From Mucilaginibacter_A sp964236465 (lineage in GTDB: Bacteria; Bacteroidota; Bacteroidia; Sphingobacteriales; Sphingobacteriaceae), in contig CAXSBZ010000013.1 of the NCBI GenBank assembly GCA_964236465.1, forward strand, positions 1 through 64,000: DNA of 64,000 nt, read 5' to 3'. A program made the position numbers and the translations under genes. Below are positions 1-8,201 of the stretch, one piece after another. Position 1 is the stretch's first letter, and every line of letters starts with the position of its first letter. Below the pieces are notes generated by a model, which searched no databases, was not told the origin of the DNA, and worked only from the letters and a program-made list of their open reading frames with translations.

Positions 1-2504
1 AATCCTGCTTCGATAATTGTAGTGGCAACCAAAACATCATATTCGCCGTTCACAAATTTCAGCATGACATCTTCCAGCGCATCACCTTCCAATTGTCCAT
101 GTGCAATGCCAACACTGGCTTTCGGCACTAATTTATGGATCATGCCGCCTAATTGCGCCAAATCCTGCACGCGGTTATGAATGAAAAAAACCTGACCGCC
201 GCGGTTTACTTCAAATTCTACAGCTTCTTTGATCAGTTTATCATTAAAAACATGCAGCTCCGTAACAACAGGCTGGCGGTTTGGCGGCGGCGTAGAAATG
301 ATCGATAAATCACGTGCGCCCATTAGCGAAAAATGTAAAGTTCGCGGGATTGGTGTGGCCGTTAAAGTCAGCGTATCCACATTAATGCGCATCGCTTTCA
401 GTTTTTCTTTGGTTGATACACCAAACTTTTGTTCTTCGTCGATGATCATCAAACCCAAATCTTTAAACTTCACATCTTTGCTCACCAAACGGTGCGTGCC
501 GATCAAAATATCCACTTTTCCATCGGCCGCATTTTGCAAAGTATCTTTAATTTGTTTAGATGATTTGAAGCGGTTTACGTAATCAATATTGCAGGGGAAA
601 TCTTTTAAACGCTCAGAAAACGTTTTGAAATGCTGCGCTGCCAAAATTGTTGTGGGAACGAGAACAGCAACTTGTTTGCTATCTGCAACGGCTTTAAAAG
701 CAGCGCGAATGGCTACTTCCGTTTTTCCAAAACCCACATCACCGCAAATCAAACGGTCCATCGGATGTGGCGATTCCATATCACGTTTCAAATCTGCCGT
801 TGCTTTTTCCTGGTCCGGCGTATCTTCATAGATAAAAGAAGCTTCCAGTTCATTTTGCAAATAACTGTCCGGCGAAAAAGCGTTTCCGTGCTGCGTTTTA
901 CGAACGGCGTACAGCTTAATCAGATCGCGCGCAATGTCTTTAACTTTTTTTTTTGTGGTTTTTTTGAGGCGATCCCAGGTATCCGTCCCCAGCTTATTCA
1001 TTTTGGGCATCGTGCCTTCTTTGCCGCTAAATTTGGAGATCCGGTTCAGCGAATTGATGTTGACGTAAAGCAAGTCGTTATCGGCATAAATCAAACGAAT
1101 CATTTCCTGCGATTTGCCGTTCACTTCCACTTTTTCTAAACCGGCATATTTTCCGATTCCGTGGTCAATATGCGTTACATAATCGCCTGGTTTTAATTCC
1201 CGAAGTTCTTTTAAAGTGATGGCCTGCGATTTCTGGTAGCCTTTTTTAAGCTTGTATTTATAGTAGCGGTCGAAGATTTGGTGGTCAGTGTAACAAGCTA
1301 TTTTCTGTTCCCTGTCAACAAAACCTTCGCGGATAGAAACCGGGATGGGCGTAAATTTGGCCGTTTTGTCCAAGTCATCAAAAATGGCATATAAGCGTTC
1401 GATCTGTTTGGTCGAATCGGTTAAAATCAAGTTTTCGATCTTTTCCGCATCGTTGTTTTTGATGTTGTGGATGAGCAGACTAAAATCTTTATTGAAGGAA
1501 GGTTGCGGCCGGATATCAAAACTAATGGTTTGATCTGCCTGATAAAAAAACTGCTTGCCAAATTCCACCACGCTGAAATCCTGTAGCTGATCGGCAATCA
1601 TTTTTTCGTTGCAAAAACTGTAAATCGGATCAATCCAATCCTGATTTTGGTTTTTCTCGATTATGGGCAAAGCTTTCCAAAGCTGTGTTGCTTTTTTGTA
1701 GCCTTCCTGGATAATATCTAACGTAAATTGTACATCTTTTATCCAAATTGCCGTGTCGGTATCTACATATTCCAACAGTGAAATATTATTTTCTGTCAGG
1801 AATTTGGATTGCACATTCGGCACAATCGTAATGCTTTTCACATGTTCTACCGAAAGCTGGCTTTCGATTTCAAAAGTTCGGATCGATTCAATAAAATCAC
1901 CAAAAAACTCTACGCGGTAAGGCAAATCATGCGAGAAAGAAAAAATATCGACAATGCCGCCGCGGATGGAAAACTGGCCCGGACTGTACACGAAATCAAC
2001 ACGTTCAAAATTATATTCAATCAAAAACTCATTGATAAATTCGATACTGAGCTTGTTTTGCACAGCAATTTCAAGTGTATTTTTTTCTAAAGATGCTCTA
2101 TTAATTACTTTTTCGGCCAAAGCTTCCGGGTAAGTAACAATTAGGTTTCCAAATTCCGAAGCATGGTTCAGCTCATTCAAAACCTCGGCACGGGCCAAAA
2201 CATGGCTGCTGTCCGGCTGCGTAAAATCAAAGCCCTTGCGATAGGAAGACGGGAAATGCAGGATTTCTTTGTCCAGCAAATTTTCCAGGTCGGCCTGAAA
2301 ATAACCGGCTTCTTCCTGATCGGGCAAAATAAAAATTAGGTGTTTATGCTGCAAAAAGTACAGCGCAACGGCCAGAAAAGCATCGCTCGAACCAACCAAA
2401 CCGCGCAAATGTATGCGCGGGTTTTTGCCCGAATTCAGCATTCGGGCCAAACTTTCTACACGGTTATCGGCCTTGTATCGTTCTAATATATCACGGATAT
2501 TCAA
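1..2504 (-). CDS. mfd: Transcription-repair coupling factor Mfd (partial, 3' end outside window)
   Basis: Mfd displaces RNA polymerase stalled at DNA damage and recruits UvrA. About 834 residues are visible; the C-terminal end lies beyond position 1. Residues about 435-500 carry the CarD-like RNA-polymerase-interacting module (GDYVTHIDHGIGKY). The helicase core follows with Walker A GDVGFGKT near residue 590, a DEEQ box near 688 and TATPIPRT near 715. No ATG precedes the conserved N-terminus. The best start is a TTG at 2504 giving MNIRDILERY, only 7 bp downstream of a TAnnTTTG promoter box, so the transcript is probably nearly leaderless. A GATAAAAGAAGC match at 831-842 is in frame. Identity is secure; the start is inferred. 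Confidence 0.95.
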   Translation of the reverse strand, partial: MNIRDILERYKADNRVESLARMLNSGKNPRIHLRGLVGSSDAFLAVALYFLQHKHLIFILPDQEEAGYFQADLENLLDKEILHFPSSYRKGFDFTQPDSSHVLARAEVLNELNHASEFGNLIVTYPEALAEKVINRASLEKNTLEIAVQNKLSIEFINEFLIEYNFERVDFVYSPGQFSIRGGIVDIFSFSHDLPYRVEFFGDFIESIRTFEIESQLSVEHVKSITIVPNVQSKFLTENNISLLEYVDTDTAIWIKDVQFTLDIIQEGYKKATQLWKALPIIEKNQNQDWIDPIYSFCNEKMIADQLQDFSVVEFGKQFFYQADQTISFDIRPQPSFNKDFSLLIHNIKNNDAEKIENLILTDSTKQIERLYAIFDDLDKTAKFTPIPVSIREGFVDREQKIACYTDHQIFDRYYKYKLKKGYQKSQAITLKELRELKPGDYVTHIDHGIGKYAGLEKVEVNGKSQEMIRLIYADNDLLYVNINSLNRISKFSGKEGTMPKMNKLGTDTWDRLKKTTKKKVKDIARDLIKLYAVRKTQHGNAFSPDSYLQNELEASFIYEDTPDQEKATADLKRDMESPHPMDRLICGDVGFGKTEVAIRAAFKAVADSKQVAVLVPTTILAAQHFKTFSERLKDFPCNIDYVNRFKSSKQIKDTLQNAADGKVDILIGTHRLVSKDVKFKDLGLMIIDEEQKFGVSTKEKLKAMRINVDTLTLTATPIPRTLHFSLMGARDLSIISTPPPNRQPVVTELHVFNDKLIKEAVEFEVNRGGQVFFIHNRVQDLAQLGGMIHKLVPKASVGIAHGQLEGDALEDVMLKFVNGEYDVLVATTIIEAG

Positions 2505-2511
2505 ATCGTTG

Positions 2512-2540
2512 CAAATATACCAAATAGAAATTTTGGCAAA
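2512..2540 (-). promoter_or_regulatory. Bacteroidota-type promoter of mfd
   Basis: On the minus strand TATATTTG (2512-2519) matches the TAnnTTTG -7 box, with TTTG (2537-2540) 17 bp upstream as a -33 element. It leaves almost no 5' leader before the TTG start at 2504. Confidence 0.5.
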
Positions 2541-2616
2541 AAGTATTTAGTAAAAGTTAAATCTTTCAAACAAAAAAAATTATGTTTGTTTTCATACAGC
2601 AATGTTAATTTTACAG

Positions 2617-2630
2617 ATGCTTCTTTTAGC
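2617..2630 (-). repeat. Interspersed motif copy (GCTAAAAGAAGCAT)
   Basis: Reverse-oriented copy of the window-wide motif in the mfd/DUF4199-like intergenic region. On the minus strand it is preceded by an A-run and TAGCT, as in the extended form. This 181-bp gap otherwise holds only the mfd promoter. Confidence 0.75.
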
Positions 2631-2685
2631 AGCTATTTTTTCGGCAAAGCAATTTAAACCCGTTATTATCTAAATTAGTTATCCT

Positions 2686-3090
2686 ATGAAAAATGCAGTT
2701 ATTTTTGGGTCCATTGTCGGAATTTTAAGTGGGTTTTGGATCTGGGCGATGTACCGGCTTGGCTTTTCTACGTTGAGCACAGATTCGCCGTACGAACTGA
2801 CTTCTATTTTAATCCCTGTTATCGGCCTATTTTTTGGGGTGAAAAGATACCGCGATGTGGATAAGGACGGCCGCATGACTTTTTTTGAAGGTTTGCAGGA
2901 AGGCTTTAAAATCCTGTTTGTAGGAGGTTTTGTGGCTATTGTGATCGCTATTTTGTTTGTTACTTTTGTGGCCAAAGGTTCAATTACTGATTTTTCGGGC
3001 AAAATTTTTGGTGCACTGCTGATTGGTGTAATTACTGCGCTGGCCGTTTCTTTATTGTTGATGAAGGATTCTAAACGGGTAGATAGCTAA
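2686..3090 (+). CDS. Small four-helix membrane protein, DUF4199-like
   Basis: A 134-residue protein with about four hydrophobic segments (residues 5-25, 36-52, 74-97, 103-124) and a short charged loop after the second (KRYRDVDKDGRMTFFEGLQE). The layout, with a G-F-x-EGLQEGFK loop between helix pairs, matches the DUF4199 family of Bacteroidota inner-membrane proteins, whose function is unknown. It starts with ATG, precedes the Nif3-like gene by 42 bp and may be cotranscribed with it. A copy of the interspersed motif begins on the last base of its stop codon (3090). The family assignment is from memory of the pattern and is only moderately certain. Confidence 0.6.
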   Translation: MKNAVIFGSIVGILSGFWIWAMYRLGFSTLSTDSPYELTSILIPVIGLFFGVKRYRDVDKDGRMTFFEGLQEGFKILFVGGFVAIVIAILFVTFVAKGSITDFSGKIFGALLIGVITALAVSLLLMKDSKRVDS

Positions 3091-3103
3091 TACTTCTTTT
3101 ATC
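3090..3103 (-). repeat. Interspersed motif copy (GATAAAAGAAGTAT) abutting a stop codon
   Basis: Begins on the final A of the preceding TAA stop. The 3' context (CAGGTAAAAATT) is the same as at the copy at 33881. Confidence 0.75.
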
Positions 3104-3132
3104 AGGTAAAAATTGTTGTTTAATTTCAACCC

Positions 3133-4230
3133 ATGAAATTAAACGAAATTACCGGTTATTTGGAAAGCCTGGCACCGCTTGTTTATCAGGAAGATTATGA
3201 CAATTCCGGGTTGATTGTTGGCCATGCAGATCAGGAAATTTCCCAGGCTTTGATTTCTTTGGATTGTACCGAAGCTATTGTAGATGAAGCTATTGCAACT
3301 AGCTGCAACCTGATTATTTCGCATCACCCAATTGTATTTAAAGGTTTAAAAAAGTTTAACGGTAAAACTTATGTAGAGCGCGTTGTAGAAAAGGCCATTA
3401 AAAACAGCATTGCCATTTATGCCATCCACACCAATCTAGACCATGTAAAAGTTGGAGTAAACCAAAAAATTGCGGATAAATTAGGCTTGAAAAACTGCCG
3501 GATTTTATCTCCAAAAAATAATCTCCTCAAAAAATTATCCACGTTTGTGCCTGTTGCCCAGGCGGAGCAGGTGCGCGAAGCTTTGTTTGCTGCCGGGGCC
3601 GGAAGTATCGGCAACTACAATGAAGTCAGTTTCAACAGTAACGGAGCCGGGACATTTAAGGCAAATGAAAACGCCAATCCATTTAGTGGCGAAATTGGTC
3701 GGCGACATCAGGAACAGGAGATTAAAATCGAAGTTATTTATCCGCAAAACATTGAAAATAAGCTTCTTGCAAACCTAATCATGGCACATCCTTATGAGGA
3801 AGTTGCGTATGATTTGTATCCCATAACCAATAACTACTCAGAAGTTGGTGCAGGATTAATCGGCGAATTGGATTCTCCGCAGGAAGAACTTGATTTCTTG
3901 CATCATGTAAAAATACAAATGCAGGCAAAGGTCATCCGGCATACTGTTTTTACCGGCAGAAAAGTGAAGAAGGTAGCGGTTTGCGGTGGCTCGGGAAGTT
4001 TTTTGTTGAAAGATGCGATTCGTGCCGGCGCAGATGTTTTTGTAACGGCTGATTTTAAATATCACGAATTTTTTGATGCGGAAGGAAAACTGGTGATTGC
4101 AGACATCGGACATTTTGAAACAGAGCAGTTTACACAGGAATTATTAGCAGAAATTATACAGAAAAAATTTCCTACTTTTGCAGTCCGTTTAACAAAAATT
4201 AATACAAACCCCGTCAAATATATAATTTAA
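3133..4230 (+). CDS. Nif3-like dinuclear metal centre protein (YbgI/YqfO family)
   Basis: A 365-residue Nif3/DUF34 protein, the family often labelled GTP cyclohydrolase 1 type 2 homolog; its physiological substrate is unsettled. Metal-ligand motifs are visible: SHHPIVFKG (His64, His65), IHTNLDHV (His99, Asp103) and, near the C-terminus, DIGHFETEQ. At 365 residues it is longer than the roughly 250-residue E. coli YbgI because of a central PII-like insertion (about residues 130-235, including AHPYEEVAYDLYP), typical of Firmicutes and Bacteroidota members. Its TAA stop overlaps the next ATG (TAATG), indicating translational coupling to the zinc-ribbon gene, a common pairing in this phylum. Confidence 0.93.
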   Translation: MKLNEITGYLESLAPLVYQEDYDNSGLIVGHADQEISQALISLDCTEAIVDEAIATSCNLIISHHPIVFKGLKKFNGKTYVERVVEKAIKNSIAIYAIHTNLDHVKVGVNQKIADKLGLKNCRILSPKNNLLKKLSTFVPVAQAEQVREALFAAGAGSIGNYNEVSFNSNGAGTFKANENANPFSGEIGRRHQEQEIKIEVIYPQNIENKLLANLIMAHPYEEVAYDLYPITNNYSEVGAGLIGELDSPQEELDFLHHVKIQMQAKVIRHTVFTGRKVKKVAVCGGSGSFLLKDAIRAGADVFVTADFKYHEFFDAEGKLVIADIGHFETEQFTQELLAEIIQKKFPTFAVRLTKINTNPVKYII

Positions 4231-4985
4231 TGGAACAAACAGTAGAACAGAAGCTGAAAGCTTTATACGAACTACAAACTATCCACACCAAAATCGACCG
4301 GATCAGACAGGTACGCGGTGAACTTCCGATGGAAGTGAGCGATCTGGAAGACGAAGTTGCCGGTTTGGAAACTCGCATCCAAAAGATTAAAAATGAGCTG
4401 GATGATTTGGAAGACAGTGTGGTTACCAGAAAAAACCTGATAAAAGAAGCACAAGCAAATACCAAAAAATATGAAACACAGTTAGCAGACGTGAAAAATA
4501 ACCGTGAATACGATGCGATTTCTAAAGAGATCGAAATCCAGGGTTTGGATGTGCAGGTGAGCGAGAAAAAAATCAAAGAAATTGGTTATGAAATTGCAAC
4601 CAAAACACAGGTTTATGACAAAGCTTTGCTTGATTTGGAAGAACGCCGCAAGGATTTTGAACTGAAAAAAGCAGAATTAGGTACGATCACTTCCGAAACT
4701 GAAAAAGAAGAAAACGAATTGACTGGCTTGGCAGAGCAATCTAAAAAGAATATTGAAGATCGTTTGATGTTTGCTTACGGCCGACTAAGAGGCAATGCCA
4801 AAAACGGTTTGGCAGTGGTTACGATTGAGCGTGATGCTTGTTCCGGTTGTTTTAACGAGATTCCGCCACAACGTCAGGCAGATATCCGCCAGCGTAAAAA
4901 AATCATTGTTTGCGAACATTGCGGACGAATTTTAGTAGATGAGCAAATGGTTTTAGAAAACGGAGAAGCTGTACCAGCAATTTAA
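4230..4985 (+). CDS. Coiled-coil protein with C-terminal zinc ribbon (C4-type, COG1579)
   Basis: A 251-residue protein with long charged coiled-coil helices (about 1-190), then a C4 zinc ribbon with CSGC near residue 204 and CEHCGR near 228. The motif PPQRQADIR between the two knuckles is typical of the COG1579 zinc-ribbon family. The biochemical role is unknown; RNA or nucleic-acid binding has been suggested for the family. It is translationally coupled to the Nif3-like gene by a 1-bp overlap. A strong hairpin with a T-run follows the stop. Confidence 0.9.
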   Translation: MEQTVEQKLKALYELQTIHTKIDRIRQVRGELPMEVSDLEDEVAGLETRIQKIKNELDDLEDSVVTRKNLIKEAQANTKKYETQLADVKNNREYDAISKEIEIQGLDVQVSEKKIKEIGYEIATKTQVYDKALLDLEERRKDFELKKAELGTITSETEKEENELTGLAEQSKKNIEDRLMFAYGRLRGNAKNGLAVVTIERDACSGCFNEIPPQRQADIRQRKKIIVCEHCGRILVDEQMVLENGEAVPAI

Positions 4986-5001
4986 AAAACAATATTTTAA
5001 C

Positions 5002-5032
5002 AAAAAAGGCATTCGAAACGATGCCTTTTTTT
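5002..5032. terminator. Bidirectional intrinsic terminator
   Basis: Hairpin with arms AAAAAAGGCAT and ATGCCTTTTTT around a TCGAAACG loop. A T-run is present in both directions. It serves the plus-strand zinc-ribbon gene and the converging minus-strand KAS III-like gene. Confidence 0.85.
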
Positions 5033-5036
5033 ATGC

Positions 5037-5050
5037 CATAAAAGAAGCAT
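5037..5050 (+). repeat. Interspersed motif copy (CATAAAAGAAGCAT)
   Basis: Lies between the shared terminator and the stop codon of the minus-strand KAS III-like gene. The 12-bp core is exact. Confidence 0.7.
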
Positions 5051-5055
5051 CCGGT

Positions 5056-6135
5056 TTAATTTTGATAAACAATAGCATTGATATTCATCCCGGCACCAAC
5101 TGAGGCAAACAGGATTTTATCACCCGGATTGATTGTTTGGCCATCCATTTTCCCTTTCAAAATCTCGTCCAGTAAAGTTGGGATGGTAGCCACCGAGCTA
5201 TTGCCGTAATGAGAAATATTCATCGGCATTAGTTCGGCAGGAAACTCTTCTTCTCCGTAAAGTTTAAAAACCCGCTGCATAATGGCGGTATCCATTTTTC
5301 CGTTGGCCTGATGGATCAGCACTTTTTTAATATCGTACAAACTGGTATTTGCTTTTTCGAGTGCTATTTTAATCACTTGCGGCACATGGATCAGCGCATA
5401 TTCATACAATTTTCGGCCATTCATTTTGATGTATAAATCCTCGTCATTGGCTTTTTCCGGGTGATACGAACTTCCCATCGTCAGCAAATCAGCATATTCT
5501 ACGGCATGAGATTGGGTTTTATGCGATAAAATTCCCGTCTCGCTATCAGCAATAGCTTCCAAAATAATTGCCCCGGCACCATCTGCATAAATCATCGTGT
5601 CGCGGTCATGCGGATCGGTAATCCGGGATAAAACTTCGGCACCAATTACCATACACCTTTTGGCATCACCGGATTTGAGGTAATAATTGGCTTGGATCAT
5701 TCCTTCCACCCAACCCGGACAACCGAAAGGCAAATCATAAGCCACACAATCGGGGTTTTTGATTTGTAATAACTGCTTGATCCTGGCCGCTAAGGTTGGT
5801 ACCATATCCACGCGGTTACTACCGGCTGTAATATCGCCAAAGTTGTGTGCCACAATAATATAATCCAGCGTTTCGCCATCAATCCCCGAACTTTCCAGTG
5901 CATCTTTTGCTGCTAAATAACCTAAATCAGAAGTTTTCTGATCGTTTTTTGCGTAGCGACGCTCTTCTATTTCAGTAATGTTTTTAAACTGATCTAAGAT
6001 TACGGCATTACTTTTGGCTACCGGCTTTCCGTTTTTTTCAAAAAACTGATGATCGCTGAAATAACTACTTGTAATGATTTGTTCCGGAACATAACTTCCG
6101 GTAGCTACAATAACTGAACGAATAAGGTGTTGCAT
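5056..6135 (-). CDS. 3-oxoacyl-ACP synthase III family protein (FabH-like)
   Basis: A thiolase-fold condensing enzyme of 359 residues. Catalytic Cys139 sits in LPFGCPGW, the His of the HQANGKMD motif is near residue 287, and HYGNSS provides His/Asn near 320, so the Cys-His-Asn triad is complete. Housekeeping FabH is about 320-335 residues. The longer N-terminus and divergent active-site context suggest a secondary KAS III-like enzyme acting on a specialised acyl substrate rather than the main fatty-acid initiator, but this is inference. An upstream in-frame TTG at 6153 exists, but the ATG at 6135 gives the family-like MQHLIRSVIVATGSY start. It stands alone, converging on the zinc-ribbon gene across a shared terminator. 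Confidence 0.88.
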   Translation of the reverse strand: MQHLIRSVIVATGSYVPEQIITSSYFSDHQFFEKNGKPVAKSNAVILDQFKNITEIEERRYAKNDQKTSDLGYLAAKDALESSGIDGETLDYIIVAHNFGDITAGSNRVDMVPTLAARIKQLLQIKNPDCVAYDLPFGCPGWVEGMIQANYYLKSGDAKRCMVIGAEVLSRITDPHDRDTMIYADGAGAIILEAIADSETGILSHKTQSHAVEYADLLTMGSSYHPEKANDEDLYIKMNGRKLYEYALIHVPQVIKIALEKANTSLYDIKKVLIHQANGKMDTAIMQRVFKLYGEEEFPAELMPMNISHYGNSSVATIPTLLDEILKGKMDGQTINPGDKILFASVGAGMNINAIVYQN

Positions 6136-6205
6136 ATTTATACTGAATACCAAAACGGTATATAGTATAAATCTAAGCTAAAAAACCGAAATTTAAAAAA
6201 GAAAA

Positions 6206-7276
6206 CTAAAAAAGTTTTGTTTGTCTGCCATGCTGATTTACAAAATGGCTGAGGTTATATGCTGGAATTTCGCGTCCGTTCAAGTATTTCTTGCAGGCCA
6301 AGTTGAAAAATTGTTTGATAAAAGAAGCAACGTTGCCATCACCGGTTTTGCGTGTTTCCCAACGCGAATCATTCAGTTTTCCTTCGTGGCAGCTTTCTAT
6401 CTGATGTAAAACTTTTGCTGCTTCTCCCGGAAAAGCTTTGTAAATCCAATCCGAAAACAGTAATGCTAGCGAGCCGTTCAGCCGCACAATGGTATAAGCA
6501 GCATCTCTTGCACCACAATCCGCAGCAGCTTTGATAATGTCTGTAATTTCATGGCTGTTCAAACCCGGAATAATTGGCGCAACCATCACTCTTACAGGTA
6601 CTTTTGCATCAGAAAGTTTGCTGATCACGTTTAATCGGCCAGCTGCTGTTACCGTTCTGGGTTCTAATTTTTGGCGCAAATCTTCTGATAATGAAGTAAT
6701 GGAAATATTTACGTGGATCAAATCTAATTTTGCCAGTTCTTCAACCAAATCCAAATCCCGTAAAATCAAACTATTTTTGGTAATGATACTAACCGGATGC
6801 CGGTATTTCAAAAAAACTTCCAAAAGTGATCTGGTTATTTTCAGTTTTTTTTCAATGGGCTGGTAGCAATCCGTATTACCGGAGAGTACAATCGTAGCCG
6901 GTTCATAATTCTTTTTATTGAAATAGGTTTCCAGCAATTGTGCCGCATTGTGTTTGACAATGATCTTTCGCTCAAAATCCAAACCGGCACTAAAACCATA
7001 ATACTCATGTGCATTCCGGGCATAACAATAAATGCAGCCATGCTCGCAGCCTTGATATGGATTGATGGAATAATTGAAGTTTAAATCCGGACTGTTCGAT
7101 TCTGTAACAATCTTTTTGGGCGTTTCGTTAAAAAATTGTGTTTTGGTATTTTCCAGGAAAAGCTCATCCAAACCTTCTTCAAACTCTGTTACGTATTTGT
7201 TTTGAAGGAACTTATTGTGTGTATTTAGCTGCGCGCCACGGCCTTTAAAATATTCTTGTTCCTGTTGATCCATCAT
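6206..7276 (-). CDS. PA0069-family radical SAM protein
   Basis: A 356-residue radical SAM protein with the 4Fe-4S triad CEHGCIYC (Cys77, Cys81, Cys84), followed by the SPASM-less core with SGNTDCYQPIE and ITKNSLILRD. The sequence resembles the PA0069/Rv2578c family, annotated in the past as spore photolyase-like; its reaction is not established. Two in-frame ATGs (7276, 7273) make the exact start uncertain by one codon. A motif copy (GATAAAAGAAGCAA, 6317-6330) lies in frame as VASFI near the C-terminus. Confidence 0.88.
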   Translation of the reverse strand: MMDQQEQEYFKGRGAQLNTHNKFLQNKYVTEFEEGLDELFLENTKTQFFNETPKKIVTESNSPDLNFNYSINPYQGCEHGCIYCYARNAHEYYGFSAGLDFERKIIVKHNAAQLLETYFNKKNYEPATIVLSGNTDCYQPIEKKLKITRSLLEVFLKYRHPVSIITKNSLILRDLDLVEELAKLDLIHVNISITSLSEDLRQKLEPRTVTAAGRLNVISKLSDAKVPVRVMVAPIIPGLNSHEITDIIKAAADCGARDAAYTIVRLNGSLALLFSDWIYKAFPGEAAKVLHQIESCHEGKLNDSRWETRKTGDGNVASFIKQFFNLACKKYLNGREIPAYNLSHFVNQHGRQTKLF

Positions 7277-7320
7277 GCAAATTTGCTAAAATAAATAGCA
7301 ATTTACAATTATTTCAACCT

Positions 7321-7571
7321 AAAAAATAGGTGATAAAAACAGTATCAGGTATTTTGCTAATGCTTCTTTTATGCCTGTAAATCGTTTAGCAAAAAAACAA
7401 AAAGTTTTTTCAAACCATGCGCTCTTAAAACCAGGTTTCTCATATCAAAAAATAGGTGATAAAAACAGTATCGGGTTATTTTGATAATGCTTCTTTTATG
7501 CCTGTAAATCATCCAGCAAAAAAACAAAAAGTTCTTTCGGGCCATGTGCGCCCAAAACCAGCGTTTTCTCA
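7321..7571. repeat. Tandem 126-bp duplication of the LUD gene 3' end
   Basis: The segment 7447-7571 spans the last 25 or so codons of the LUD gene plus 49 bp downstream. It is repeated immediately downstream at 7321-7443 with an offset of about 126 bp and roughly 80-85% identity by eye. Each unit carries one GATAAAAACAGTAT (7332, 7458) and one opposed CATAAAAGAAGCAT (7360, 7487). The outer copy still reads on the minus strand as a degenerate C-terminus (VLRAHGLKKLFVFLLNDLQA), so it is a gene remnant, not a separate gene. Confidence 0.85.
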
Positions 7572-8143
7572 ATATCCGCAGTTCTGCTTGGCCCGGTGAT
7601 GGTGGAAATCAAAGATGGCAAATTGCTTTTGTATTTGCTTTTGAGCATTTTGAAACCCTCTTTCAAATCCAAAACCAATTGTGAAGTATAAGCCAAAACA
7701 ATATGCTGATGCGGATAAATGCTTAACCTTCTGCCTGCTGCATTGCCATTGGTAATTAAAATACTGCCGTTTCTGGCGATCAGCGCATCACACAAAGTTA
7801 GGCCTACTTCTGCCTGCTCAAAATCTTTATCTGTTTCAAAATAAGGATATTCATACGTTTGGAGGAGGTTTTGCAGATAGTTTTCCCAGCAATATATTTT
7901 GTGCCAGTTGCGCTGTTCGGCCAGAGTGAGTAGGTTTTCTATAAACTGGATTTCATCTTCACAAAAAATAAACTGCCCGGAAACAGCGGTAAATTGCTCA
8001 GCAAAAATAACCTCCAGCAAATCTTCTTGTGGCGGATACAAAGGCAAATCTTCCAGCTGCGGATACGGATTATCACGTTTCTCCAGCAAAGCTTTACGGA
8101 TTTTTTTCAGCAGCTGTTCTTTAGGCGTAGTGTTGTCTTTCAT
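7496..8143 (-). CDS. LUD-domain protein (LutC/YkgG-like)
   Basis: About 215 residues. The C-terminal half has the LUD (DUF162) signature: DALIARNGSILIT near residue 125 and TGPSRTADIEKTLVLGAHGP near 190. LutC-type proteins act with LutA and LutB in lactate oxidation, but no lutA or lutB is adjacent, so the role is unassigned. The ATG at 8143 (MKDNTTPKEQL) is preferred over a GTG at 8161, which lies inside the upstream terminator hairpin. The final 25 or so codons are duplicated downstream as a decaying tandem copy. A motif copy overlaps the stop codon (7487-7500). Confidence 0.85.
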   Translation of the reverse strand: MKDNTTPKEQLLKKIRKALLEKRDNPYPQLEDLPLYPPQEDLLEVIFAEQFTAVSGQFIFCEDEIQFIENLLTLAEQRNWHKIYCWENYLQNLLQTYEYPYFETDKDFEQAEVGLTLCDALIARNGSILITNGNAAGRRLSIYPHQHIVLAYTSQLVLDLKEGFKMLKSKYKSNLPSLISTITGPSRTADIEKTLVLGAHGPKELFVFLLDDLQA

Positions 8144-8153
8144 AAGCAAAATA

Positions 8154-8183
8154 AAAGCCACTATGCGTGTACATAGTGGCTTT
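8154..8183 (-). terminator. Terminator of ftsH
   Basis: Hairpin with arms AAAGCCACTATG and CATAGTGGCTTT around CGTGTA, just downstream of the ftsH stop. A T-rich tail is present on the minus strand. Confidence 0.8.
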
Positions 8184-8201
8184 AAATTGTATCAAAAGGG
8201 A

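Noticed and set aside
831..844. The mfd match GATAAAAGAAGCTT as a true motif copy
   Set aside because: It encodes conserved EASFIYED of Mfd and departs at the penultimate position, so peptide constraint may explain it.
630..1139. Long plus-strand frames within the first 2.1 kb
   Set aside because: They are antisense to mfd, whose motifs are intact on the minus strand.
7369..7572. A 67-codon open frame on the minus strand downstream of the LUD gene
   Set aside because: It spans both tandem units in a mix of frames; its tail is the duplicated LUD C-terminus without a start or upstream signals. Treated as a gene remnant.
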